A model generated the notes under the pieces. It saw nothing but the letters and a program-made list of their open reading frames with translations. It ran no database searches and was not told the DNA's origin. From Bacillus sp. HMF5848 (GTDB lineage: Bacteria; Bacillota; Bacilli; Bacillales; HMF5848): DNA of 64,000 bases. Numbering within the stretch: the first letter of the stretch is position 1; every line of letters begins with the position of its first letter. Both the position numbers and the translations under genes were made by a program. The stretch is from positions 4,329,501 to 4,393,500 of the forward strand of contig NZ_RWIV01000001.1 of assembly GCF_003944835.1 (NCBI RefSeq). The letters are read 5' to 3'. This document shows, one piece after another, positions 8,788 to 17,287 of the stretch.

Positions 8788-8853
8788 AAGAAGCGCGTCT
8801 TTCTTGATATAATGTAATCACCACAACAACATTATAGAAAGGACGAGCTTCTT
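8788..8853. other. Long hairpin that ends at the start codon of the IS remnant
   Basis: Left arm 8788-8815 and right arm 8829-8853 are nearly perfect inverted repeats (AAGAAGC, CGTC, TTTCT and TATAATGT all pair), with one mismatch and two small bulges. The right arm contains GAAAGGA, the ribosome binding site of the transposase ATG at 8854, so the fold would hide it. Confidence 0.75.
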
Positions 8854-8994
8854 ATGTACCAAGAGTATAACACATGTCAACTAGTGCTACCAATGGATAT
8901 TGCTATTCTCATTCCACAAAATCACATATGCCGCCGCCTAAGCCTAATAGACCTGGCGGTTGATAAAATGAGTCCCTCTCTTTTTTTACATTGA
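8854..8994 (+). pseudogene. Transposase N-terminal fragment, IS1182-like
   Basis: 46 codons only. The block QLVLPMDIAILIPQNHICRR matches the usual start of IS1182-family (DDE) transposases, where LPMD and IPxNH are conserved. After VDKM the sequence becomes unrelated and stops. The catalytic domain is absent, so this is a dead remnant left by deletion or by partial insertion. The upstream hairpin and the GGGTGTCCC hairpin at 8561 may be the rest of the left end. Confidence 0.7.
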
Positions 8995-9056
8995 TAGTAA
9001 TTGCATTGGGAATTAATACTGTAACCATACTTCAGAGACAAAAGAAATTTCCACCT

Positions 9057-9094
9057 AAAAAAAGAGCGTAGGGAATTCAAACACCTACGCTCTT
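9057..9094 (-). terminator. Terminator of the crr-tre-ptsHI operon
   Basis: Perfect 11-bp stem (AAGAGCGTAGG / CCTACGCTCTT) just after the ptsI stop, followed on the minus strand by seven T residues. Confidence 0.9.
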
Positions 9095-9099
9095 ACCAT

Positions 9100-10809
9100 T
9101 TAAATTAAATCTACTAGCTCTAACACTTCATCAACGGTACTGCAGTTTAATGCTTTTTCAGCTAATTGTTGCATATCTGCTTTTGATAAGTCACGGATTT
9201 GCGTACGTGCTGGCAGAATAGATGAGGCACTCATACTAAATTCATCAAGGCCTAACCCAAGCAGTAACGGAATTGCTTTTGCGTCCCCTGCCATTTCTCC
9301 ACACATGCCAGCCCACTTACCTTCTTTATGTGCCGCATCAATGACCATTTTAACTAATCGAAGAATTGCTGGATTATATGGTTGATACAAATATGCGACG
9401 CGTTCGTTCATGCGATCCGCGGCCATTGTATATTGAATTAAGTCATTTGTTCCAATGCTAAAGAAGTCTACTTCCTTGGCAAATTGATCAGCTATAACAG
9501 CTGTTGACGGTATTTCAACCATGATACCAATTTCAATGTTATCCGATACCTTCACACCTTCTGCTACTAACTTATCCTTTTCCTCTAGTAGCATCGCTTT
9601 TGCTTCTCTGAATTCTTTAAGAGTAGCAATCATTGGAAACATAATTTTAAGCAGACCATACTCACTTGCACGCAAGAGTGCACGAAGCTGTGTACGGAAA
9701 ATACCTTCTTCTTCTAAACATAAACGAATAGCACGGAACCCAAGAAACGGATTCATTTCCTTAGGTAGATCTAAATATGGAAGCTCTTTGTCTCCACCAA
9801 TGTCGAGCGTGCGTACAACAACAGGCTTTTCATTCATACCTTCTAAAACAGCCTTGTATGCTTCAAACTGCTCGTCTTCTGTTGGTAACTCAGAGCGACC
9901 CATATATAAAAATTCTGTACGATACAAGCCGACTGCTTCAGCACCATTCTTCACAACACCTTCTATATCATCAGGCGTGCCAATGTTTGCTGCAAGCTCT
10001 ACGTGAACTCCATCTTTAGACACCGTCGCTTCGTTTACAAGCTTTTGCATTTCTTCCTTTTCTTTCGCAAATGCTTCTTGTTTTTGTTTATACTCCGCGA
10101 TTGTTGCTTCATCCGGATTCACAATAACGGTACCTTCTGTCCCATCAAGCACAATCATGTCACCGTCTTTAATTTCAACCATTACTTTTTTCGTACCAAC
10201 AACAGCCGGAATTTCAAGACTTCGCGCCATAATAGCAGAATGTGACGTACGACCACCTATATCAGTTGTAAAGCCTTTTACATATTGCTTATTCAATTGA
10301 GCCGTGTCAGACGGTGTCAAATCTTCAGCAATTACTATCACTTCTTCAGAAATAGTAGCTGGATTTGCAAACTTCACACCAAGCAAATGAGCAAGCACTC
10401 TACGTGTTACATCGCGAATATCAGCAGCGCGCTCTTTCATATACTCATTATCCATTTGCTCAAACATAGTAATAAACATCGTAGCTGTCTCTTGAAGAGC
10501 TACTTCTGCATTTGCTTTATCATGCTTGATTTTATCCTTAATTGGGTTCACTAGTTCAGGATCACCTAACACTAATAAATGCGCTGAAAAAATTTCGGCT
10601 TTGTCTGCACCTAAAGTTTCAAGCGTTTTTTGCTTAATAACTTCAAGCTCATCCATTGCCTTTGCAAAAGCTGCATCAAGTCTTGCTACTTCTGCATCAA
10701 TGTCAGTAATCGTTTTTTGCTCAATTGTTAAATCCGGATTCTCAAGTCTAAATGCCTTAGCAATAGCGATGCCCGTCGAGGCTCCAATCCCATTAATTGT
10801 AATTGACAT
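9100..10809 (-). CDS. ptsI: Phosphoenolpyruvate-protein phosphotransferase, PTS Enzyme I
   Basis: 569 residues, the normal length. The phosphorylated histidine lies in [12 protein letters not shown] (His190). The C-terminal PEP-binding barrel shows [35 protein letters not shown] and the catalytic cysteine in GMCGEMAG. It moves phosphate from PEP to HPr in the cytosol and so drives all PTS sugars. Its ATG overlaps the ptsH stop codon by one base (TAATG), so the two are translationally coupled. Here it is the last gene of the trehalose operon, a less usual place than next to ptsG. Confidence 0.97.
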   Translation of the reverse strand: MSITINGIGASTGIAIAKAFRLENPDLTIEQKTITDIDAEVARLDAAFAKAMDELEVIKQKTLETLGADKAEIFSAHLLVLGDPELVNPIKDKIKHDKANAEVALQETATMFITMFEQMDNEYMKERAADIRDVTRRVLAHLLGVKFANPATISEEVIVIAEDLTPSDTAQLNKQYVKGFTTDIGGRTSHSAIMARSLEIPAVVGTKKVMVEIKDGDMIVLDGTEGTVIVNPDEATIAEYKQKQEAFAKEKEEMQKLVNEATVSKDGVHVELAANIGTPDDIEGVVKNGAEAVGLYRTEFLYMGRSELPTEDEQFEAYKAVLEGMNEKPVVVRTLDIGGDKELPYLDLPKEMNPFLGFRAIRLCLEEEGIFRTQLRALLRASEYGLLKIMFPMIATLKEFREAKAMLLEEKDKLVAEGVKVSDNIEIGIMVEIPSTAVIADQFAKEVDFFSIGTNDLIQYTMAADRMNERVAYLYQPYNPAILRLVKMVIDAAHKEGKWAGMCGEMAGDAKAIPLLLGLGLDEFSMSASSILPARTQIRDLSKADMQQLAEKALNCSTVDEVLELVDLI

Positions 10810-11075
10810 TATTCTCCTAACCCCTCTTTTCTAATCGTATCTTCTATCGTACTCATAGCCTTTTCTTCATCAGTACCATTTACTTTAATTGTAATAACGG
10901 CACCTTTTGTAATACCTAGAGATAGTACACCCATTATTGATTTCAGATTAACCGTACGCTCTTTATGTACTAATTCAACATCTGCATCAAATTGAGTCGC
11001 TGCTTGTACAAGATTCGTTGCTGGTCTTGCATGGATACCTGATTCACTTGTTACTGTAAAACTCTTTTCAATCAT
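10809..11075 (-). CDS. ptsH: Phosphocarrier protein HPr
   Basis: 88 residues. His15 in SGIHARPAT is the site phosphorylated by Enzyme I. Ser46 in NLKSIMG is the site used by HPr kinase for CcpA-dependent catabolite repression in Firmicutes. It shuttles phosphate to the EIIA domains, here including the adjacent Crr. It overlaps ptsI by one base and lies 29 nt after treR, which puts the general PTS proteins under the trehalose promoter unless an internal promoter exists. Confidence 0.97.
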   Translation of the reverse strand: MIEKSFTVTSESGIHARPATNLVQAATQFDADVELVHKERTVNLKSIMGVLSLGITKGAVITIKVNGTDEEKAMSTIEDTIRKEGLGE

Positions 11076-11104
11076 TATTCTTTTATCTCCCTTACAGACA
11101 ATAT

Positions 11105-11821
11105 TTATGTTGGATTTCGACGGGCAAAATCGACAAATTTAAACTTATCTGGTCGATGACGCGATTCGGTATACTGAAACACCGTTGCATCATCTAAATA
11201 AACAAAGCTACGGATGACAACAATGTTGTGATAGCCTGTAATATCTAATAACTCAAAATCCTCCGTCGTAGGCTCTTCCACTGTAATTTCTTTCTTGGCG
11301 AAGCTAATATGTAACCCGAGCTCATTCTCTAGATAATCGTATATCGAATCTTCACAAACACTTTTCGTTAAGGTAGGTACAGAGCTTTGAAGCAGGTAAT
11401 CCTTATCAAGAATAATTTTTTCTCCTGCTATTTCTCTCGTTCGGATAACCTTCCAAACATAATCTTTTTTACCTACATTGAGTAAAGACAGCATAGGCTC
11501 TTTAGCATACTCTAGAGACATCTCATTAACAATTGTACGTGATGTCTGACCTAAAGTGTTTGTCAATTCTTTGAAACTCACGAGACCTGATACGGGAAAA
11601 TCAAATTTCCTTACATCGATTACGATAGATCCTTTTCCTTGTATCTTTTGAATATATCCGTTTTGAGACAACAAGTGCAACGCTTTCCGTATTGTCTCCC
11701 TTGATGTTTTGTAACACGTTGCTAACTCATTCTCGGATGGTAGCTTCGTGTTTGCTGGAAGTAGACCATTTTTTATTTGCTGACACAAGTCCTCATAAAT
11801 CGTCACATATTTGTTTCTCAT
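11105..11821 (-). CDS. treR: Trehalose operon repressor, GntR family
   Basis: 238 residues, the length of the B. subtilis protein. The N-terminal winged helix-turn-helix (about residues 5-65, LPSENELATCYKTSRETIRK) is GntR-type and the C-terminal UTRA domain ends in TESRHRPDKFKFVDFARR. TreR proteins release their operator when trehalose 6-phosphate binds. Two matching palindromes lie upstream of crr at 15740-15783. It follows treA by about 100 nt across a hairpin and precedes ptsH, giving an autoregulated operon. Confidence 0.95.
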   Translation of the reverse strand: MRNKYVTIYEDLCQQIKNGLLPANTKLPSENELATCYKTSRETIRKALHLLSQNGYIQKIQGKGSIVIDVRKFDFPVSGLVSFKELTNTLGQTSRTIVNEMSLEYAKEPMLSLLNVGKKDYVWKVIRTREIAGEKIILDKDYLLQSSVPTLTKSVCEDSIYDYLENELGLHISFAKKEITVEEPTTEDFELLDITGYHNIVVIRSFVYLDDATVFQYTESRHRPDKFKFVDFARRNPT

Positions 11822-11873
11822 ACTCTCCCACCGAACATATATATTAAAAGGCTAAAAAAGCTTTTCATTATAA

Positions 11874-11909
11874 GGTAGTGGCTTCAGGTTGCGCCCTGAA
11901 ACTACTACC
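11874..11909. other. Intercistronic hairpin between treA and treR
   Basis: GGTAGT and ACTACC plus CTTCAGG and CCTGAAA form a long stem-loop in the 100-nt gap. No T-run follows on the minus strand. It may be an mRNA processing or stability element, or a weak attenuator that lowers treR and ptsHI relative to treA. Confidence 0.5.
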
Positions 11910-11923
11910 AAAATGTCACCTTC

Positions 11924-13603
11924 TCACTTTGCCAATTTCGATAAACGATAGACAACAGATTCATATGGACGCAACGTCATATTTGCATAATCACTAGGTG
12001 AATCACTATAATTGGAAAGCAATATTTCTGATTCATATCCACTAAAATCTAACTCTTGCGGCAACACAAAGGATGTTTTATTACCATAGAAGTTATTTAT
12101 TACTAGTAATGCCTCATTATCTTTTAAGCGTACGTATGCAAATACATCATCATGATCCTTCTCTATCAATTTGAAGTCTCCATCGGTAATGATATCATAC
12201 GTTTTACGGAGTTGTATCAATTTTTGATAATGATAAAAAACCGAATCTTCATTCTGCATGGCTACTTCAGCATTCACATCTTTGAAATTGTTTGATACAG
12301 GGATCCAAGGTGTTCCACTTGTAAAACCTGCATTCTCGGTTGCATCCCATTGCATAGGGGTACGAGAGTTATCACGTGACTTACTCTTTAATATGTCAAG
12401 AACCTCTTGCTCAGACTTCCCTTTTTCTTGTAAAATTTCATACATATTTAACGACTCAACGTCACGATATTGATCGATTGATTCATACTTTGGATTTGTC
12501 ATTCCAAATTCTTCACCTTGATATATATAAGGTGTTCCCCTCATCATATGAATCGTTGTTGCAAGCATCTTGGCCGATTCCTTATGATATTCCGTATCAT
12601 TACCGAAGCGCGATACGACACGAGGCTGGTCATGATTACACCAAAACAGAGCCATCCAACCATTTCCTTTTTGCATACCCTCCTGCCATGAAGATAAAAT
12701 TTCCTTTAATTCATGAAAGTTAAATGGAGCAACTGTCCATTTATCACCGCCAGGATAATCCACTTTTAAATGATGGAAATTAAACGTCATGTTTAATTCC
12801 TTTCGATCTGGCTGCGTATATAATATACAATTCTCAATCGTTGTTGATGACATTTCTCCAACCGTCATCATGTCATAATTCGAGAATACTTCATTATTCA
12901 TCTCATGTAGATAGTCATGAATACGAGGGCCGTCTGTGTAAAAACGACGTCCATCTCCTTTATCATCGTTAGGGAAGCTCTGATCCTTAGAAATTAGATT
13001 AATAACATCTAGACGGAAACCATCTATACCTTTATCAAGCCAGTACTTCATCATATCGTACAAATCTTTGCGCACCAGTTCATTTTCCCAATTAAGGTCA
13101 GCCTGTGTTACGTCAAATAAGTGTAAATAATATTGACCTGTCTCCTCATCAAGCTGCCAAGCATTGCCGCCAAATTTTGACTCCCAATTGGTTGGGGGTT
13201 GTTCAGTTTCCCCATCTTTCCATATATAATAGTCACGATACTTATTATCTTGAGATTTACGAGATTCAACGAACCACTCGTGCTCCGTTGATGTATGATT
13301 GACTACTATATCCATGACAATTTTAATATTGCGTTGATGTGCTTTTTCTAGCAATTCATCAAAATCTGCCATTGTTCCATATTCTTCATGAATATTAAAA
13401 TAATCGCTAATATCATACCCGTTATCTTTTTGTGGAGATTTATAAATAGGCGTTAACCACAATACATCTACGCCGAGCTTATGTAAATAATCTAGTTTTT
13501 CAATAATCCCTTGAATGTCACCAACGCCATTTCCAGTCGTATCATTAAAGCTTTTTGGATATATTTGATATACGACTGCCTTTTTCCACCATGGCTGCGT
13601 CAT
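11924..13603 (-). CDS. treA: Trehalose-6-phosphate hydrolase (phospho-alpha-glucosidase, GH13)
   Basis: 559 residues. GH13 regions are all present: DVLWLTPIYKSP, DIVVNHTS, the nucleophile Asp in GFRLDVINLI, the acid Glu in TVGEMSS, and the third carboxylate in CNHDQPR. It cleaves trehalose 6-phosphate, made by TreP during uptake, into glucose and glucose 6-phosphate in the cytosol. Its place between treP and treR separates it from oligo-1,6-glucosidases, which look alike. A 12-bp intercistronic hairpin lies between it and treP. Confidence 0.94.
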   Translation of the reverse strand: MTQPWWKKAVVYQIYPKSFNDTTGNGVGDIQGIIEKLDYLHKLGVDVLWLTPIYKSPQKDNGYDISDYFNIHEEYGTMADFDELLEKAHQRNIKIVMDIVVNHTSTEHEWFVESRKSQDNKYRDYYIWKDGETEQPPTNWESKFGGNAWQLDEETGQYYLHLFDVTQADLNWENELVRKDLYDMMKYWLDKGIDGFRLDVINLISKDQSFPNDDKGDGRRFYTDGPRIHDYLHEMNNEVFSNYDMMTVGEMSSTTIENCILYTQPDRKELNMTFNFHHLKVDYPGGDKWTVAPFNFHELKEILSSWQEGMQKGNGWMALFWCNHDQPRVVSRFGNDTEYHKESAKMLATTIHMMRGTPYIYQGEEFGMTNPKYESIDQYRDVESLNMYEILQEKGKSEQEVLDILKSKSRDNSRTPMQWDATENAGFTSGTPWIPVSNNFKDVNAEVAMQNEDSVFYHYQKLIQLRKTYDIITDGDFKLIEKDHDDVFAYVRLKDNEALLVINNFYGNKTSFVLPQELDFSGYESEILLSNYSDSPSDYANMTLRPYESVVYRLSKLAK

Positions 13604-13635
13604 ATAAACACACCACCCATTTCAGTTATTATAGT

Positions 13636-13675
13636 GCAATAGCAACCTAACTTAGATTAGCTTGGTTGCTATTGC
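13636..13675. other. Intercistronic hairpin between treP and treA
   Basis: Perfect 12-bp arms GCAATAGCAACC / GGTTGCTATTGC with a 16-nt loop. The T5 tract is on the plus-strand side, not after the stem in the sense of the operon, so it is more likely an RNA processing or stability element than a terminator of treP. Confidence 0.55.
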
Positions 13676-13754
13676 TTTTTATTATTCGCTTATTGGTTAC
13701 ATGACAAGTGTCATAAACATAATTACCTAGATAAGTCGTTTATGAACCAAGTGT

Positions 13755-15158
13755 TTATGCTTTTTTTCGTTTAGCCATAAAGAATGTTAGTAAAAACGGA
13801 ACTACTATAACGATTGCCATTCCAATGAAGAAGGCTCCCCAGTTTTCTTTTTGGATAGATAAGAAGCCTGGCACACCACCAACACCAATAGATAGGGCAC
13901 GAACCTTCTGTGTCATAATATATAAACCGGCGATGGCAGAAGATACCAATGCTGCAATAAATGGATATTTATAGCGTAAATTCACCCCAAACATAGCTGG
14001 CTCAGTAATCCCTAACCAAGCTGAAATCCATGATGTTAAAGCTAAACCTTTTAATTTTGTATCTTTAGTAGCAAACATCATCGCTAATGCTGCAGATCCT
14101 TGCGCAATATTAGATAGAGCTAGCATCGGCCATAAGAATGTGGTACCCGTGCTACCAATTAATTGAATATCAACAGCTAAGAACGTATGATGCATACCTG
14201 TCACAACAAGTAGTCCATAAATACCACCATAAATCAAACCACCTAGAGCTGCAAAGTTATCAAATACAGCTACTAGTGCGCTTGTAATAGCATTACCAGC
14301 TGCAAACATAATTGGGCCAATCGCAATAAATGACAAGAAACCTGTAATCAATAATGCAATCGGTGCAACAAATAAAAGCTGAATAGCATCTGGTATAATT
14401 TTACGTAGCCAAATTTCAAGCTTAGCTAGAACATATGATGCAAATAAAACGGGAAGTACTTGTCCTTGATAACCAATCTTTTGAACCTCTAACCCAAATA
14501 AGTTCCATGTTGGAATCGTACCCTCTTTTAATGCATTCCCGTAAGCCCACGCATTTAACAAGTCAGGGTGAACAAGCATTAAACCTAGGACAATACCTAG
14601 CAATGGATTACCGCCAAACTTCTTAACAGCTGACCAACCAATTAGACCAGGTAAAAACACGAATGCTGTATTCGCAATTAAGTTAATAATGCTAGCAATA
14701 TCTGTCCATTGCGGATACAGTTCAATTAAAGGTTTTTCATCAAAAATGCCAGGGCCCGTTAAGATGTTATTAATACCCATTAAGAGACCTGCTGTTACAA
14801 TGGCTGGTAAAATAGGGAAGAAAATATCCGCTAACGTTTTAATACCTTTTTGTAGCGGATTTAGCTTTTCTGCAGAAGCTGCCTTCACATCATCCTTTGA
14901 TGCTTCACCGATGCCAGTTATTGCAACAAGCTCTTTGTAGACTTTATCTACCGTTCCTTGTCCAATGACAACCTGAAACTGTCCATTTGTAGAAAAGGAC
15001 CCTTTTACAACATCTAAATTTTCTAACGTGTTTGTATCAACTTGTGCTTCATCTTTTAATGCAAAACGTAGCCGTGTTACACAATGTGTTGCGGCCACGA
15101 TATTGTCTTTTCCGCCAATCGCCTCAACGATTAGCTCCGCTTGCTTACGTAAATCCAT
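13755..15158 (-). CDS. treP: PTS trehalose-specific EIIBC permease
   Basis: 467 residues. The N-terminal EIIB domain (about 1-85) has the phosphocysteine Cys26 in THCVTRLRF. The EIIC part (about 105-465) has many membrane segments and a GITEPAMFGVN motif. There is no EIIA domain, which must come from the adjacent crr product. It imports trehalose and phosphorylates it to trehalose 6-phosphate. It lies 27 nt after crr, so the phosphate donor and the permease are made together. Confidence 0.94.
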   Translation of the reverse strand: MDLRKQAELIVEAIGGKDNIVAATHCVTRLRFALKDEAQVDTNTLENLDVVKGSFSTNGQFQVVIGQGTVDKVYKELVAITGIGEASKDDVKAASAEKLNPLQKGIKTLADIFFPILPAIVTAGLLMGINNILTGPGIFDEKPLIELYPQWTDIASIINLIANTAFVFLPGLIGWSAVKKFGGNPLLGIVLGLMLVHPDLLNAWAYGNALKEGTIPTWNLFGLEVQKIGYQGQVLPVLFASYVLAKLEIWLRKIIPDAIQLLFVAPIALLITGFLSFIAIGPIMFAAGNAITSALVAVFDNFAALGGLIYGGIYGLLVVTGMHHTFLAVDIQLIGSTGTTFLWPMLALSNIAQGSAALAMMFATKDTKLKGLALTSWISAWLGITEPAMFGVNLRYKYPFIAALVSSAIAGLYIMTQKVRALSIGVGGVPGFLSIQKENWGAFFIGMAIVIVVPFLLTFFMAKRKKA

Positions 15159-15185
15159 CTAAGTTGCTCCTCCTATTTTTTATAT

Positions 15186-15683
15186 TTATTTAGTAGTTAC
15201 ATGAATAACTTCTGTTTGCCCGGCAACCGTGTCTGTAACAGATAGTTTATTAAACGCTTCAACCATGTCACCATTTGTAATAACGACCGGTGTAATGGTA
15301 CTTGCTGCTTTTTCACGAATAAGGTCTAAATCAAATGTAACTAACGTATCGCCCGCTTTTACCTTGTCTCCTGCTTTCACATGAGCAGTAAAGCCCTCTC
15401 CGTTCATAGAAACTGTTTCTAAACCAATATGAATGAGAATTTCAAGACCCGTTTTTCCTTTGATCCCAACAGCATGTTTTGTTGGAAAAACTTGAACAAC
15501 TTCGCCATCTACCGGTGCAACTGCTTTCCCTTCAGTAGGATCAATCGCAATACCATCACCCATCATTTTTTTCGAAAAAGTTGGGTCCGGTACTTCCTCA
15601 ATCGCAACCATCTTTCCTGTTGCTATCGCCTTAATTGATTCTTCCGTTGGTTTTGATTCTTTCCCGAATAATTTTTTAAGCAT
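15186..15683 (-). CDS. crr: PTS glucose-type EIIA component
   Basis: 165 residues, one EIIA-Glc domain. His70 in FPTKHAVGI and the phosphorylated His85 in [10 protein letters not shown] are both present. The protein accepts phosphate from HPr and passes it to an EIIB domain; B. subtilis normally has this domain fused to PtsG, so a free EIIA at the head of the tre operon most likely serves TreP. It is the first gene of the operon and has GGAGGGG upstream, overlapping a cre-like site. Confidence 0.93.
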   Translation of the reverse strand: MLKKLFGKESKPTEESIKAIATGKMVAIEEVPDPTFSKKMMGDGIAIDPTEGKAVAPVDGEVVQVFPTKHAVGIKGKTGLEILIHIGLETVSMNGEGFTAHVKAGDKVKAGDTLVTFDLDLIREKAASTITPVVITNGDMVEAFNKLSVTDTVAGQTEVIHVTTK

Positions 15684-15696
15684 ATTAAACCCCTCC

Positions 15697-15710
15697 TAAA
15701 ATCGCTTTCA
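15697..15710 (-). promoter_or_regulatory. cre-like catabolite repression site
   Basis: On the minus strand TGAAAGCGATTTTA differs from the CcpA consensus TGWAANCGNTNWCA by one base at the next-to-last position. It sits between the TreR-type operators and crr and touches the ribosome binding site, where CcpA could block elongation. Confidence 0.6.
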
Positions 15711-15739
15711 TTTGTTATTTTTAAATCATCCAACGCAAT

Positions 15740-15783
15740 ATGTATATACAAGTGTAAGATATATTTTAACTTGTATATACAAG
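15740..15783. promoter_or_regulatory. Two TreR operators upstream of crr
   Basis: ATGTATATACAAG (15740-15752) and the perfect palindrome CTTGTATATACAAG (15770-15783) match the TTGTATATACAA form known for TreR. Their centres are 31 bp apart, close to three helical turns, so both face the same side of the DNA. Confidence 0.85.
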
Positions 15784-15954
15784 TTAGACAACTAAAATTT
15801 CTTTAAAAAAGTATGAATTAAATTTCTTCCAATTTATATTTTGTATTCGTGATGTCATTTATCCATATTTTCAAAAGGTTTTCCTACGAAAAGCAGTACC
15901 CCTTTATAGCTTTTTTAAACACACATGTGTTGTGAGTGTAATGACGGGAAACAT

Positions 15955-16095
15955 ACCACCGAAATCGTCTTGAGATGAAATTATTTACATCGGCCCGCAG
16001 GAAGGGTCTCCCTCCGGAGGGGGGCAGCTTAAGGCCTAGAGGAGCTAGGCGCTGAAGCTAGACACAAATCTAGGTAAAAAAACTTATACTTTCCT
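15955..16095. repeat. Remnant of a second Bacillaceae repeat family (copy 1)
   Basis: Contains CCCGCAGGAAGGGTCTCC, CAGCTTAAGG, GCTAGGCGCTGAAGCTAGAC, AATCTAGGTAAAA and ACTTATACTTTCC in this order. The same blocks recur at 63600-63825, and the last one also near 42953. It is GC-rich and encodes nothing I can support. The remaining 150 bases up to the TreR operators look featureless. Confidence 0.5.
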
Positions 16096-16101
16096 ATCCA
16101 T

Positions 16102-16136
16102 AAAAAAACGAGCACTATCTTATTCAGATAGTACTC
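16102..16136 (-). terminator. Terminator of the SDR gene at 16145
   Basis: 11-bp stem with one mismatch (GAGCACTATCT / AGATAGTACTC), followed on the minus strand by seven T residues. Confidence 0.85.
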
Positions 16137-16144
16137 TTCCTTGT

Positions 16145-16861
16145 CTACGGATTTGTTGACCATAAACCTGCTGATTTTATAAATATCCGTGGGTGTAGCT
16201 TTAACTGTGCAATCATGAATTCAGCTAAATCCTCCGGCTGCATAACTTTTTCAGGATTGCCATCTGTTAACTTGTTTTCTACAGCTAAGTCAGTGGCAAC
16301 CGTACTCGGCGTTAAAGCAGTGACTCGGATATTATGTTTTCGAACTTCCATCGCTAAGGATTCTGTTAAACCTAGTAAACCAAATTTCGAAGCACTATAA
16401 GCACTCGTCACTGGTGCACCCTTTTGTCCAGCTGTTGATGAAACATTGATAATGTCACCTGATTTCATAGCAATCATATCTGGCAGTACCGCTCTCGTAA
16501 CATAATAAGCACCTAGCAAATTAACTTGAATGATTTGTTCCCACTCATTCGGGTCTAATTCTAGGAAGCCTCCAAACTTAGCAATCCCCGCATTATTGAT
16601 GAGAATATCACAGGCACCTAGTTCTTGCTTTAACATGCCTGTTGCATGATCCACTTCTTCACGACTTGCGATATCGGCTGTTGCAACAGCAATTTTGACT
16701 CCTTTTTCCTTAAGTTCATCAGCAACATTTTGCAAGTGTTCTTTCGTTCTTCCTAATAACCCTACATTGACACCTTCATTAGCCAATGCAATCGCAACAG
16801 CTTTTCCTATACCTCTACCTGCACCTGTTATGAAGGCTGTCTTACCTTGTATATTTTCCAT
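16145..16861 (-). CDS. Short-chain dehydrogenase, 3-ketoacyl-ACP reductase-like
   Basis: About 238 residues. Cofactor loop [20 protein letters not shown], serine in NVSSTAGQ and YSASKFG are intact, so it should be active. It most resembles FabG-like SDRs of broad use and not the true fab operon gene. The ATG at 16861 has GAGGTG six bases upstream; a GTG nine bases earlier overlaps that site and is less likely. It stands alone between a terminator and the divergent brnQ leader. Confidence 0.85.
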   Translation of the reverse strand: MENIQGKTAFITGAGRGIGKAVAIALANEGVNVGLLGRTKEHLQNVADELKEKGVKIAVATADIASREEVDHATGMLKQELGACDILINNAGIAKFGGFLELDPNEWEQIIQVNLLGAYYVTRAVLPDMIAMKSGDIINVSSTAGQKGAPVTSAYSASKFGLLGLTESLAMEVRKHNIRVTALTPSTVATDLAVENKLTDGNPEKVMQPEDLAEFMIAQLKLHPRIFIKSAGLWSTNP

Positions 16862-16944
16862 ATGTATCACCTCAACTTAGAGTATAATTAACAGTGCATA
16901 CACAAGCAAATTTGTAAACCGGCCCTTTATTTTAGATTATATAA

Positions 16945-16990
16945 AATTTTCAAACAATATATTGACATAGCATTATATTGCTGGTATTTT
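16945..16990 (+). promoter_or_regulatory. brnQ promoter with CodY-like box
   Basis: TTGACA (16962-16967) and TATTTT (16985-16990) are 17 bp apart, placing the start of transcription near 16997, just before the T-box. Immediately upstream, AATTTTCAAACAATA (16945-16959) matches the CodY consensus AATTTTCWGAAAATT with three differences, which would fit control by branched-chain amino acids. The promoter is solid; the CodY box is tentative. Confidence 0.65.
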
Positions 16991-17009
16991 TATATTCATA
17001 ATTAAAAAT

Positions 17010-17258
17010 CTACGACGAGACAAAGTACGTATTGATATTGATCTAAAGAGAACCGATATATGCTGAGAGTCGGTGTTCAAAGCAATACAGAAAAATCACC
17101 TCTGAGATGTTGTGCTGAAATAGTAGTAAGTGCTTACCGGCCTGTCCTCCGTTACAAGGAACGCGTATTAATGTACGCTGCTAAGTGCTATAGGTGTCTA
17201 TAGAATTAGGGTGGTATCACGAGTGTAACTCGTCCCTTCGATTAGGGACGAGTTTTTT
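17010..17258 (+). ncRNA. T-box riboswitch (tRNA-Ile type) controlling brnQ
   Basis: Stem I shows the AGTA and AGAGA motifs, the apical region ATATGCTGAGAGTCGG and the pairing GTATTG / CAATAC. The specifier loop AGAAAAATCACC reads best with ATC (17095-17097), an isoleucine codon. The hallmark T-box AATTAGGGTGGTATCACG is at 17204-17221 and is followed by a terminator (11-bp stem AACTCGTCCCT, T6) at 17227-17258. Uncharged tRNA-Ile would stabilise the antiterminator and raise brnQ expression. Confidence 0.93.
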
Positions 17259-17287
17259 ATTTTTTAAACAGATAGAAGGAGAGTATT

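Noticed and set aside
9521-10006. 161-codon plus-strand frame within ptsI
   Set aside because: Antisense to a highly conserved gene; low-complexity Ser-rich product typical of reverse-strand shadows.
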